Shown: one piece after another, positions 17,290 to 25,566 of the stretch | Layout of the letters: every line of letters starts with the position of its first letter | Position numbering within the stretch: the stretch's first letter is position 1 | Source of the DNA: an uncultured Collinsella sp. | GTDB lineage: Bacteria > Actinomycetota > Coriobacteriia > Coriobacteriales > Coriobacteriaceae | DNA: 57,208 nt | Assembly: GCA_934654765.1 (NCBI GenBank) | Contig: CAKUGX010000001.1 | Coordinates: 1-57,208 of the forward strand | Direction: 5' to 3' | Translations under genes and position numbers: made by a program | The notes under the pieces: model-generated | The model's input: only the letters and a program-made list of their open reading frames with translations | What the model was told of the DNA's origin: nothing | Databases searched by the model: none

Positions 17290-18360
17290 ATGTCGCTCGT
17301 TCTGGATATCAAAAAGCGTTATCCCGGCTTTACCCTCGACATTCAGCTGGAAGCCGGCGAAGAACGTGTGGCGCTGCTCGGTGCCTCCGGATGCGGCAAG
17401 AGCTGCACCTTGCGCTGTATCGCCGGCGTGGAGACGCCCGACGAGGGCAAGATCGTCGTCAATGGCGTGACCTTCTTCGACTCCGCCGCGGGCATAAACT
17501 TGTCGCCCCAGGAACGCAAATGCGCCCTGCTGTTCCAAAACTATCAGCTGTTTCCCAATATGACGGTGGCCGATAACGTTTGTGCCGGCGTTGAGGATGC
17601 CGGCGACGCCGCAGCGCGCAAAAAGCTTGCCGAACGCTATCTGAGTATCTTTGGCCTGGCCGACTTTGCCGACCGCTATCCCGCGCGACTTTCGGGCGGC
17701 CAGCAGCAGCGTGTGGCGCTTGCCCGCATGGTGGCGGCGCACCCGGGCATCTTCATGTTCGACGAGCCCATGAGCGCACTCGATGCGTATCTCAAGAGCG
17801 CGCTTGAGCAAAACATGCTCGACCTGTTCGATGTCTGCAGCCGCACCGTGCTGTACGTGAGCCACGATATCGATGAGGCATGTCGCCTGTGCGAGCGCAT
17901 CTGTGTGATGCACAACGGGCATGTGGAGGAGATCGGCTCCGTCGAGGACGTGGTTCGCCGGCCGCAGACCTTGGCCGCGTTGCGCCTGACGGGCTGCAAA
18001 AACACGAGCCGTGCGCGCAAGATCGGGCCTCAGGAAGTTGAAGCCCTGGACTGGGGCATGACCTTCAATGTGGGCCGCGAGGTGCCCGATAACGTGGCGT
18101 ACCTGGGCATCCGCGCGAGCTACTTCCATGTGGACAACCGTGCCGAGCGTGGTCGCAACAGCTACGACCTGCACGTGGCCCGCGTGAGCGATTCGCGTTT
18201 TGAGCGCTTGGTGCTGCTGGATGTGCCACGTGCCGACGCACCGACGCGCCTGCAGTGGAAGGTCAACAAGGTGAGTGTGCCTGTCGAGGAGTTGCCGCAG
18301 GCGGGGGAGACCCTGCGCATGCATTTTGATGCGAGCAGGATTCATCTGGTTTGCCGGTAG
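17290..18360 (+). CDS. modC: Molybdate ABC transporter ATP-binding protein ModC
   Basis: 356 residues. Walker A GASGCGKS is at 31-38, the Q-loop at LFQNYQLFPNMTV, signature LSGGQQQR at about 133-140, and Walker B FMFDEPMSALD follows, then the H-loop in YVSHDIDEA. The C-terminal 120 residues form a regulatory region in the place of the TOBE domain. It energises molybdate uptake through ModB. The start ATG has AAAGGAGG upstream, overlapping the end of modB. No terminator is evident downstream. Confidence 0.92.
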   Translation: MSLVLDIKKRYPGFTLDIQLEAGEERVALLGASGCGKSCTLRCIAGVETPDEGKIVVNGVTFFDSAAGINLSPQERKCALLFQNYQLFPNMTVADNVCAGVEDAGDAAARKKLAERYLSIFGLADFADRYPARLSGGQQQRVALARMVAAHPGIFMFDEPMSALDAYLKSALEQNMLDLFDVCSRTVLYVSHDIDEACRLCERICVMHNGHVEEIGSVEDVVRRPQTLAALRLTGCKNTSRARKIGPQEVEALDWGMTFNVGREVPDNVAYLGIRASYFHVDNRAERGRNSYDLHVARVSDSRFERLVLLDVPRADAPTRLQWKVNKVSVPVEELPQAGETLRMHFDASRIHLVCR

Positions 18361-18457
18361 CGCGGTGTGCGGTACGGTCGGGGGATTGGTTCCTTGGCCG
18401 TCCGGGTCCTTAACGGGCTGCCATTCGCCGAATCGGGGATGACAAAACCTTATTAAT

Positions 18458-18475
18458 CTGATAATTATTTATCAG
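18458..18475. promoter_or_regulatory. Perfect palindrome, candidate operator
   Basis: CTGATAA-TTAT-TTATCAG is a perfect 7-bp dyad in an AT-rich stretch about 70 bases upstream of a TATAGT element. It differs from the palindrome before modA, so a different regulator is likely. Confidence 0.5.
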
Positions 18476-18582
18476 TCAGCGAGATACTCGCATCCCGATG
18501 CTGTCGTACGCGTGTCGGCGGTATTCGTCTGGACGACGACCGTTGATATAGTTACCTTCGACGAGAAAAGGAGGGCGCGCCG

Positions 18583-18651
18583 ATGCCGCAGAAGACATAT
18601 TCGCGTCGCGTTGCCGCGCGCGCCCTCTATATGGCTCGGAGCCGCATATGA
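18583..18651 (+). CDS. Possible 22-residue leader peptide
   Basis: An ATG seven bases after a strong AAAAGGAGGG Shine-Dalgarno opens a 22-codon arginine-rich frame (five Arg, one Lys) that ends in TGA at 18649-18651. The Shine-Dalgarno lies in the left arm of a perfect 10-bp stem whose right arm (18618-18627) is inside the frame, so folding would block its translation. It may be a regulatory leader peptide. Its small size means that chance is a real alternative. Confidence 0.3.
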   Translation: MPQKTYSRRVAARALYMARSRI

Positions 18652-18810
18652 GCAGGTATGTTCACGGCTCCGGGAGAGACGACGCACAACTAAATCATCA
18701 ACCGCAAAGCAGGTTCCCCAAAATTCCGGGTTTAAGCACGGCTGGGTTTTCGCCACCCACCGTGCAGCAATACCGTAGCTATTCATTTTTGGTTCGAGAG
18801 GGGAACCGCC

Positions 18811-20094
18811 ATGGCTGAAGAATTCGATTTCCATCCGATGTGGGAGAGCCTCGGCATGAATCTTGCCGACCACGACATGCTGCTGGGTGCCGTGGGCCAG
18901 ATGTACGGGGATATGTTCCTGACGCAGAACAATCGCCCCAAGTCCACTTCCTACCTGGATTTTGTTGCCACCAACATTCATAGCGGCCGTATTAAGGAGA
19001 TGCTCGACAAGAAGGAGGCCGGCGAGGCCACCAAGATCGTCGGCTCGTTCTGCGTCTATGTGCCCGAGGAAATCGTGCTTGCGTGCGATGGTATTCCCGT
19101 GGGCCTGTGCTCTGGTGCCGACTGGGCAACGGACAAGGTCGAGGAGCATCTGCCGCGCAACACCTGTCCGCTCATCAAGAGCTTTGCTGGCTTTAAGCTG
19201 GGCGGGGTCTGCCCCTACATCGAGTCGAGCGACCTGGTAGTCGGCGAGAACACTTGCGACGGCAAGAAGAAGGCCTATGAGTTCTTTGCCACGCAAAAGA
19301 ACATGTACGTCATGGATATCCCAAACGTGCACGACGAGTCGACGCTCGTGACCTGGAAGGCCGAGGTCAAAAAGCTCGCTGCCAAGATCGAGGAAGAGTG
19401 CGGCGTCAAGATCACGCCCGAGCGCCTGAAGGCTGCCATCCACGCCGTTAACGAGAAACGCCGCGCCCTGCAGCGTCTGGCTGCGACCCGTGCCGCCGAT
19501 CCGGCGCCTATCAGCGGTCTCGACAGCCTGCTGACCGTGCAGGCTGCCTTTATGGACGACACGCCGCGCCTGACCGGCGCCATCAACGAAATGGCTGCCG
19601 AGTGCGAGGAGCGCGCCGCCAACGGTGAGGGCGTGGCGCCCAAGGGTGCCAAGCGCATTCTGTACACCGGCACGCCCATGGCCGTGCCCAACTGGAAGCT
19701 GTTCAACCTGATCGAGAAGGCTGGCGGCATCGTGGTGGGCGAGGAGTCCTGCACGGGTTCGCGCTACTACAAGGACCTGGTCGACGAGTCCGGCGAGACG
19801 GTCGACGAGATGCTCGACGCCATCGCCGAGCGCTACTTTAAGATCAACTGCGCCGTCTTTACCCCCAACGACCAGCGTATGAAGGATATTGTTCAGATGG
19901 CCAAGGACTTGCATGCCGACGGCATCGTCGACGTGGCCCTGCAGTTCTGCACGCTCTACGAGATGGAGTCCTTCGCCGTGGAGAAGGCCGCCGAAGAGGC
20001 CGGTATTCCCTTTATGCACATAACGACCGACTACGCCGGCGAGGACGCAGGACAGCTGCAAACCCGCATTGAGGCCTTCTTGGAAACTATCTAA
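18811..20094 (+). CDS. Double-cubane-cluster protein / 2-hydroxyacyl-CoA dehydratase family, paralog 1
   Basis: 427 residues of the HgdB/YjiM family. Conserved cysteines appear in [29 protein letters not shown] and [15 protein letters not shown]; the CDGKKK signature is typical of double-cubane-cluster proteins (DCCP), ATP-dependent reductases that hold an unusual [8Fe-9S] cluster. The C-terminal half repeats the fold ([19 protein letters not shown]). The substrate is unknown. The start ATG has GAGAGGGG upstream, after a long structured leader. The paralog and the activase follow, as expected for a DCCP plus its reductase partner. True 2-hydroxyacyl-CoA dehydratase subunits are the alternative. 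Confidence 0.85.
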   Translation: MAEEFDFHPMWESLGMNLADHDMLLGAVGQMYGDMFLTQNNRPKSTSYLDFVATNIHSGRIKEMLDKKEAGEATKIVGSFCVYVPEEIVLACDGIPVGLCSGADWATDKVEEHLPRNTCPLIKSFAGFKLGGVCPYIESSDLVVGENTCDGKKKAYEFFATQKNMYVMDIPNVHDESTLVTWKAEVKKLAAKIEEECGVKITPERLKAAIHAVNEKRRALQRLAATRAADPAPISGLDSLLTVQAAFMDDTPRLTGAINEMAAECEERAANGEGVAPKGAKRILYTGTPMAVPNWKLFNLIEKAGGIVVGEESCTGSRYYKDLVDESGETVDEMLDAIAERYFKINCAVFTPNDQRMKDIVQMAKDLHADGIVDVALQFCTLYEMESFAVEKAAEEAGIPFMHITTDYAGEDAGQLQTRIEAFLETI

Positions 20095-20101
20095 GCCGCG
20101 C

Positions 20102-20201
20102 GGCTTCCCCAGGCACCCGATCTTGCCGTTCAAACCGTCGCTTGCGTACCAAAGTACGCGGCGCTCCTCTTTCACGGCAACCTCGGGTACCTGGGAAAGC
20201 C
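20102..20201. repeat. Long imperfect palindrome between the two double-cubane genes
   Basis: The 100-base element folds on itself. Outer arms 20102-20120 and 20183-20201 (GGCTTCCCCAGGCACCCGA against its complement) match at 17 of 19 positions. TTGCCGT/ACGGCAA and GCGTAC/GTACGC pair further in, around a CAAA loop. It starts seven bases after the upstream stop codon, and a T-rich run comes only about 20 bases later. Confidence 0.75.
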
Positions 20202-20246
20202 GTCTCCGTTGTCGGATTTCTTAGTTTTTTCTTATTTGGGAGTTGT

Positions 20247-21410
20247 ATGTCCGAGGTTTCTGAGCAGCCGTTGCCGCGCACGTTTGAGGAGTTCAACGAG
20301 CAGCGTAAGGCGGCGTTTATTCGCGTTAAGGACTACAAGCAGGCCGGCAATCGCCTGGTCGGTTTTTTGTGCAGCTATACGCCGCTCGAGATTATCGATG
20401 CCGCGGGGGCTGCGAGCGTGGCCCTGTGCGGCACGTCCGACGAGGTGATTCCCGAGGCCGAGAAGGTGCTGCCGGCAAACCTGTGCCCGCTCATCAAGTC
20501 GACCTACGGCTTTGCCTACTCGCAAAAGTGCCCGTTTACGTACTTTAGCGACATGATCATCGGCGAGACCACCTGCGACGGCAAGAAGAAAATGTACGAG
20601 CTGCTCAATGAGCTCAAGCGCACGTACATTCTGCATCTGCCGCAGAGCCGTGACCGTGCCTACGAGCGCGAGGGCTGGTACGAGGAGTGTCGCCTGCTCA
20701 AGGAGGAGCTCGAGAACTTCTACGGCATCACGATTACCGATGACGACCTGCGCACTGCCGTGCGTCGTCGCAACCGCCTGCGCGCCGCTCAGCTCGAGAT
20801 GTTTGCGCTGCAGGCCAACCAGCCGGCGGCCATGAGCGGCGTCGACCTGATGAGCACCATGTTCGCCGGTACGTTTAGCTTTGATATCGAGTCCTATACG
20901 CAGCAGCTGGAGCAGAAGGTCGCTGCCCTGCGCGAGGCTTACGACGCGGGCGAGCGCCCCGTTGCGGCGGATGCCAAGCGCATTCTCATTACCGGCTGTC
21001 CGGTGGGTGGCGTGATCAACAAGATCGGCCGCACCATCGAGTCCAACGGCGGCGTGGTCGTGTGCATGGACGACTGCTCGGGCGAGCGTACGGCCGCCAT
21101 GATGATTGACCCCGACGCGCCCGATATCCTGCGCGCTATCGCCGATCGCTATCTGGACATCAACTGCTCGGTCATGACGCCCAACGACGGTCGCATGGAC
21201 AACACGCTGGCTATGTGCGAGAAGTACCACGTCGATGGCGTGGTGGAGAGCGTGCTGCAGGCGTGCCACACCTTCAACGTGGAGAGCGCTCGCATGCAGG
21301 AGGCCGTCGAAGGCGCGGGCATTCCGTACATGAAGATCGAGACCGACTACAGCAACGGCGACATGGGCCAGATCGAGACGCGCATCGCCGCCTTTATCGA
21401 GACACTGTAG
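20247..21410 (+). CDS. Double-cubane-cluster protein / 2-hydroxyacyl-CoA dehydratase family, paralog 2
   Basis: 387 residues, clearly related to the preceding gene: [56 protein letters not shown] and the C-terminal [18 protein letters not shown]. It has one extra cysteine (KCPF) beside the shared set. The start ATG at 20247 with TGGGAG upstream fits the family; in-frame sequence further upstream runs into the palindrome and is unlikely to be coding. The two paralogs may form a heterodimer, as HgdA/HgdB do, or serve different substrates. The activase begins 51 bases downstream. Confidence 0.85.
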   Translation: MSEVSEQPLPRTFEEFNEQRKAAFIRVKDYKQAGNRLVGFLCSYTPLEIIDAAGAASVALCGTSDEVIPEAEKVLPANLCPLIKSTYGFAYSQKCPFTYFSDMIIGETTCDGKKKMYELLNELKRTYILHLPQSRDRAYEREGWYEECRLLKEELENFYGITITDDDLRTAVRRRNRLRAAQLEMFALQANQPAAMSGVDLMSTMFAGTFSFDIESYTQQLEQKVAALREAYDAGERPVAADAKRILITGCPVGGVINKIGRTIESNGGVVVCMDDCSGERTAAMMIDPDAPDILRAIADRYLDINCSVMTPNDGRMDNTLAMCEKYHVDGVVESVLQACHTFNVESARMQEAVEGAGIPYMKIETDYSNGDMGQIETRIAAFIETL

Positions 21411-21415
21411 GACGA

Positions 21416-21446
21416 ATGCGGCATAGGGACAGTCCCTTTGCCGCAT
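21416..21446. repeat. Palindromic repeat, short family member
   Basis: ATGCGGCA.AGGGACAGTCCCT.TGCCGCAT is a 31-base palindrome with one central mismatched pair. It has the GGGAC..GTCCC core of the elements at 9,649 and 10,097 but a different outer stem. It lies between paralog 2 and the activase gene. Confidence 0.8.
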
Positions 21447-21461
21447 GTGAAGGAGGATGCC

Positions 21462-22226
21462 GTGGTTGGCATTGGTATCGACATAGGCTCGACGGCGGCG
21501 AAGGCTGCGGTGGTGGGGGCAGACGGCGCCATCGCGTGGACTTGCGTTATGCCGACGGGGTATTCGTCGGTCGATGCGGCCGAGCGCCTGCGCGCAGAGC
21601 TTGCTTCGGCCGGCTACGACGTGGCGGCCGACGACGTGCGTGTGGTCGCGACCGGTTACGGCCGTGTCGCCGTGCCCTATGCGCACAAGGTCGTGACCGA
21701 GATCACCTGCCATGGCACCGGCGCTGTGGCGCTCTTTGGCGACCACGGCACCGTGATCGACGTGGGCGGCCAGGACACCAAGGTCATCCAACTTAAAGGC
21801 GGCCGCGTGGCCAAGTTTGCCATGAACGACAAGTGCGCTGCCGGTACGGGGCGCTTTTTGGAGATTATGGCCGATCGTCTGGGCATTTCTCAGCAGCAGA
21901 TGGCCGACCTCGCCCGCTCCGGTGAGCCAACCAAGATCAGCAGCATGTGTACGGTGTTTGCCGAAAGCGAGGTCATTAGCCTGATCGGTCGCGGTGAGCC
22001 GCGCGAGAACATCGCGCGCGGCGTGATCGAGAGCGTCGTCTCGCGCGTTGCCACCATGGCCGGGCAGGCGGCGGGTGCCCCGTACTACCTGACCGGCGGC
22101 CTGTGCGAGAACGCTTACGTTGTGGAGCGGCTGGGAGCGCTGCTGGGCTCGCCGGTGACCACCTCGCCCGAAGCCCGTTTTGCCGGCGCCATCGGCGCGG
22201 CGATTCGCGCGCAGCAACTCGTCTGA
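21462..22226 (+). CDS. Acyl-CoA dehydratase activase / DCCP reductase (HgdC/YjiL family)
   Basis: 254 residues of the BadF/BadG/BcrA/BcrD ATPase family. The ASKHA phosphate loop is GIDIGSTAAKAAV. The homodimer-bridging [4Fe-4S] cluster ligands are Cys in NDKCAAGTGRF and in SMCTVFAESEV, and the second phosphate motif is in VGGQDT. The enzyme uses ATP to inject low-potential electrons into the double-cubane partner. The start is GTG at 21462 with AAGGAGG five bases upstream, which removes eight residues from the longest frame. Position and family make it the partner of the two preceding proteins. Confidence 0.92.
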   Translation: MVGIGIDIGSTAAKAAVVGADGAIAWTCVMPTGYSSVDAAERLRAELASAGYDVAADDVRVVATGYGRVAVPYAHKVVTEITCHGTGAVALFGDHGTVIDVGGQDTKVIQLKGGRVAKFAMNDKCAAGTGRFLEIMADRLGISQQQMADLARSGEPTKISSMCTVFAESEVISLIGRGEPRENIARGVIESVVSRVATMAGQAAGAPYYLTGGLCENAYVVERLGALLGSPVTTSPEARFAGAIGAAIRAQQLV

Positions 22227-22296
22227 TATACCGGACGTAGATTCGCGTTCATGCGTATACTGGGAAGAAATGACTGATCGATGAGAGGAGGTATCG

Positions 22297-23346
22297 ATGG
22301 CAGAGGACACGATTGGGCTCACGTCTATGACCGCTGCGAGCGGTTGAGCCGCTAAGTTGGCTCCTGGAGTCCTCGCCCAGGTCCTGGGTGACTTACCAAA
22401 TGTGCCCAACGACAACTTACTCGTGGGGTTCGATACCTCCGACGATGCGAGCGTCTTCCGTGTTGGCGATAACCTGGGACTCGTTCAGTCCATCGACTTC
22501 TTCCCGCCGATGGTCGACGACCCGTTCCTGTTTGGCCAGATCGCGGCAGCCAACTCGCTGTCGGACATCTACGCCATGGGCGGTACGCCGAGCCACGCCA
22601 TGAACCTGCTGTGCATTCCCAGCTGCCTGGGCGTTGAGGTTGCGGGGCAGATTTTGGCGGGCGGCGCCGACAAGTGCGTTGAGGCCGGCTGCACCATCGC
22701 GGGCGGCCACACCATCAATGACGATGAGCCCAAGTACGGCCTGTCCGTGAGCGGTTTTGTCCCGCTCGATCGCATGCTCGCCAACAGCGGCGCGCGCGTG
22801 GGCGATGCTCTGTTGCTGACCAAAGCGGTCGGCTCTGGCATCATCACTACGGCCATTAAGGGCGAGCTCACCGAGCAGGATGAGGCCGCAGCGATGTTTG
22901 ACTCGATGCGCACCCTCAACGAGGCGCCGATTCGCCTTGCAGAGGGCCTTGAGCTTCACGGCTGTACCGACGTTACGGGCTTTGGCCTGATCGGGCATGC
23001 GTGTGAGATGGCCGAGGGTTCGGGCGTGCAGATTGAGCTTGCGTCTGGGGCGGTGCCGCTCTTTGACCAGGTGCTCGACATGGCGCGACTGGGCATTATC
23101 CCCGCCGGTGCCTACCGCAACCAGGATTTCTTTGGCCCACGTGTGGCTGCCAACGATGACCTGGAGCCGGGCATGCTGGATGCGCTGTACGATCCGCAGA
23201 CGTCTGGTGGCCTGCTCATCGCGGCGCCTGCCGCCGATGTGGATGAGCTTGCGCGCCGCCTGCATGCCGAGGGTCGCATCGCCGCCGTTGTCGGTCGCGT
23301 ATGCGAGGCAGAGCCGGGCGGTCCCGCTGTTCGCGTTGTCCGCTAG
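22297..23346 (+). CDS. selD: Selenide, water dikinase SelD (selenoprotein, Sec17)
   Basis: 349 residues when the TGA at 22345-22347 is read as selenocysteine. The start ATG at 22297 has GAGAGGAGG upstream. Codons 15-20 read S-G-Sec-A-A-K, exactly the SelD active-site motif (G-C/U-x-x-K), and the reading frame continues intact into the ATP-binding body (NDNLLVGFDTSDDASVF, CTIAGGHTINDDEPKYGL, YDPQTSGGLLIA). SelD makes selenophosphate from selenide and ATP for Sec-tRNA synthesis. Ordinary gene finding would truncate it. yedF, the DUF3343 gene and a NifS-like gene follow, a known selenium-metabolism grouping. Confidence 0.96.
22345..22388 (+). promoter_or_regulatory. Sec codon and candidate SECIS hairpin of selD
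   Basis: TGA at 22345 is followed by a stem CCCAG (22376-22380), loop GTC, CTGGG (22384-22388), extended below by weaker pairing. The apical GGTC matches the loop favoured by bacterial SelB. The distance of about 30 bases from the UGA is long but within the range reported for bacterial SECIS elements. Confidence 0.6.
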
Positions 23347-23402
23347 CAGCGCGTTTATTGAACTATGTACCGTTTTAGAACGATTTACTCGAAAGGAAAG
23401 CT

Positions 23403-24029
23403 ATGTCTACCAAGATTGAAGTCAACGCCATGGGCGATGCCTGCCCGCTGCCCGTCGTTAAGACCCTTAAGGCGCTCAAGCAGCTCGATGGCGAGGGCGC
23501 TGTCGTGACCTCGGTCGATAACGAGACCGCCGTCAAGAATATCTCCAAGATGGCGCAGGAGAAGGGCTGCACGGCCTCGGTTGAGAAGGTTTCTGACGCC
23601 GAGTGGCACGTGACCGTGGCGACCGCTGGCGCCGTGGCAGTGGCTGATCCCGAGCAGGACGGCGCCGCCTTCTGCGACGCCGGCGACGGCAAAGGCAAGC
23701 TCGTCATTTCCGTTTACACCGACTGCATGGGCCGCGGTGACGACGAGCTGGGCCACAAGCTCATGAAGGCGTTCATCTTTGCCGTGACGCAGCAGGAGGA
23801 GCTGCCCGCGACCATGCTGTTCTACAACGGCGGCGCCAAGCTCACCGTAGAGGGCTCGCCGGTGCTCGACGACCTCAAGGCCCTGGCCGAGCAGGGTGTC
23901 GAGATTCTCACCTGCGGCACCTGCCTCGATCACTTTGGCATTAAGGACCAGCTCGCGGTGGGCGAGGTCACCAACATGTATGTGATCGTGGAGAAGATGG
24001 AGCAGGCCGTGCGCGTCGTGCGCCCGTAG
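23403..24029 (+). CDS. yedF: Sulfurtransferase-like selenium metabolism protein YedF
   Basis: 208 residues in two domains. The TusA/SirA-like N-terminus has the CPLP motif with Cys14. A DsrE-like domain from about residue 100 ends in VEILTCGTCLDHFG. This two-domain form is the selenium-associated YedF, thought to carry or transfer selenium between desulfurase and SelD. The start ATG has GAAAGGAAAG upstream. It lies 56 bases after selD and 19 before the DUF3343 gene, so one transcript is likely. Confidence 0.9.
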   Translation: MSTKIEVNAMGDACPLPVVKTLKALKQLDGEGAVVTSVDNETAVKNISKMAQEKGCTASVEKVSDAEWHVTVATAGAVAVADPEQDGAAFCDAGDGKGKLVISVYTDCMGRGDDELGHKLMKAFIFAVTQQEELPATMLFYNGGAKLTVEGSPVLDDLKALAEQGVEILTCGTCLDHFGIKDQLAVGEVTNMYVIVEKMEQAVRVVRP

Positions 24030-24048
24030 CTCATTGGATGGGATTGCC

Positions 24049-24300
24049 ATGAGGGAGAAACGCCCGGCACTGGTCATCACGTTTCCCACCACGGCGGCCG
24101 CCATGGGCTGTGAGTTCCTGTGCACAGAACGTGGCCTTCCCGGACGTACGATTCCCGTGCCCGGGGAGGTTGCGGCCGGCTGCGGCCTGGCTTGGAAGGC
24201 CTTGCCCTCAGATGAGGATTTGCTGCGCGGCGAGCTTGCCGCGGCTGGCGTTCCCACCGAGGGCTTTACCGTGATCGACATGTGGGAGGTCGTGCGATGA
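24049..24300 (+). CDS. DUF3343 putative Se/S carrier protein
   Basis: 83 residues, the typical size of DUF3343 (Se/S carrier-like) proteins. Features are an ITFPTTAAAMGCEFLC start with conserved Cys, and the RTIPVPGEVAAGCGLAWK block. Members are found beside selD/yedF and are proposed selenium carriers; direct biochemical evidence is thin. The start ATG at 24049 has GGATGGG upstream; an earlier in-frame TTG at 24034 lacks one. Its stop overlaps the next start (ATGA). Confidence 0.85.
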   Translation: MREKRPALVITFPTTAAAMGCEFLCTERGLPGRTIPVPGEVAAGCGLAWKALPSDEDLLRGELAAAGVPTEGFTVIDMWEVVR

Positions 24301-25439
24301 TCTACCTGGATAACGCGGCGACGACCATGCATAAGCCGCAGACGGTGATCGATGCCGTGACGCAGGCGATGTGTTCGCTCGGCAATGCCGGACGCGGTGC
24401 CACATCGGGTGCGCTCGATGCCGCGCGCACCATCCACGGTTGCCGCGCCAAGCTCGCGCGCCTGCTGGGTTGCCCGCGGGCCGACCATGTGTGCTTTACG
24501 CCCAACTCGACGGCGGCGCTCAACACCGCCATCAACGGCGTGGTGCGCCCCGGTGACCGCGTGGTCACGACGGTGCTCGAGCATAACTCCGTGCTGCGTC
24601 CGCTCAATCGTCTTGCGGCGGAGCGGGGCGTTACCGTTGAACATGTCGGCTGCGATGCGAACGGCGTACTCGACTATGATGAGCTTGAGCGCCTGGTGAC
24701 GCCTGGCACGCGCGCCGTGGTGGTGACTCATGCTTCCAACGTGACCGGCAATGCCGTTGACGTTGCGCGCGTGGCGGAGATGGCTCATGCGGTGGGCGCG
24801 CTCGTGATTGTAGACGCCTCGCAGTCTGCCGGCACGGCGAAGATCGACATGCAGGCCATGGGGCTCGACATCGTGTGCTTTACCGGTCACAAGGGGCTTA
24901 TGGGCCCGCAGGGCACCGGTGGCCTGGCTGTGGCGGAGGGCGTCGACGTGGCGCCGTGGGCCATGGGCGGCACGGGCGTGCACAGCTTCGACGCGCTGCA
25001 GCCAATGGAATGGCCTACGCGCCTGGAAGCGGGTACGCTCAACGGCCACGGAATCGCGGGACTGTCTGCCGGGCTCGATTTTATTGAGGCCCAGGGTGGG
25101 GTCGAGGCGATCTCTGCGCACGAGCGCGTGCTCGCCGATCGTTTCCTCGCCGGTGTGCGCGGGATTCCGGGAATCAAGCTCTATGGCGCTTTTGACCAGT
25201 CGACGCGCTCGGCGATCGTGTCGCTCAATGTGGGCGATATCGATTCTGCCGAGATCTCCGATGCGCTCATGCAAGGGTGGGGGATTGCGACCCGTCCTGG
25301 CGCCCATTGTGCCCCGCTTATGCACCGCGCGCTGGGAACCGAGCGTCAGGGTGTCGTCCGCTTTTCGTTTGGCTATTTCAACACGAACGAGGAGGTCGAC
25401 ACGGCTATCGATGCGCTGCGCGATTTGAGCCGCGATTAA
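24297..25439 (+). CDS. Cysteine desulfurase / selenocysteine lyase-like aminotransferase class V
   Basis: 380 residues. PLP Lys199 lies in FTGHKGLMGPQGTGG and the catalytic Cys338 in RPGAHCAPLMH. The N-terminal YLDNAATTMHKP is diagnostic of the NifS/SufS fold. In this operon it probably mobilises selenium (or sulfur) from (seleno)cysteine towards YedF/DUF3343 and SelD; it resembles the class V subgroup often adjacent to selD. The ATG at 24297 overlaps the DUF3343 stop by four bases, which indicates translational coupling. Confidence 0.9.
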   Translation: MIYLDNAATTMHKPQTVIDAVTQAMCSLGNAGRGATSGALDAARTIHGCRAKLARLLGCPRADHVCFTPNSTAALNTAINGVVRPGDRVVTTVLEHNSVLRPLNRLAAERGVTVEHVGCDANGVLDYDELERLVTPGTRAVVVTHASNVTGNAVDVARVAEMAHAVGALVIVDASQSAGTAKIDMQAMGLDIVCFTGHKGLMGPQGTGGLAVAEGVDVAPWAMGGTGVHSFDALQPMEWPTRLEAGTLNGHGIAGLSAGLDFIEAQGGVEAISAHERVLADRFLAGVRGIPGIKLYGAFDQSTRSAIVSLNVGDIDSAEISDALMQGWGIATRPGAHCAPLMHRALGTERQGVVRFSFGYFNTNEEVDTAIDALRDLSRD

Positions 25440-25566
25440 CGCAACCATTTGCGCCCCTTGATAAACCGTTTGCGCAACCGACCCGCATTATTGCCAAAAT
25501 ACGGTACTGTGAAATGATGGCCCACCATGGGTCCTCGGTATCTTTACGAATTGCGGGAAGGTTCCT

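Larger units (their letters stand above)
18361..18810 (+). other. Structured intergenic leader before the double-cubane/selenium gene cluster
   Basis: 450 bases between modC and the first double-cubane gene. In order it holds a perfect palindrome (18458-18475), a TATAGT -10-like element (18547-18552), a Shine-Dalgarno (AAAAGGAGGG, 18566-18575) with a 22-codon reading frame starting at 18583, and three hairpins: 18571-18627 (10-bp stem that covers the Shine-Dalgarno), 18637-18672 (8-bp CGGAGCCG stem) and 18736-18765 (GCACGG/CCGTGC). This looks like a regulated mRNA leader. No known riboswitch was recognised. Confidence 0.5.

Noticed and set aside
18512..18778. 88-codon frame upstream of the first double-cubane gene
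   Set aside because: Arg-rich translation of a structured leader, no ribosome binding site; the better-supported small frame is in another phase.
20232..22415. 727-codon minus-strand frame spanning a double-cubane gene, the activase and selD start
   Set aside because: It covers three well-supported genes and an intergenic palindrome; it is an antisense artefact.
22357..23346. Shorter selD starting with TTG after the TGA
   Set aside because: It would lose the catalytic motif. A proper ATG with Shine-Dalgarno lies upstream in the same frame across the TGA.
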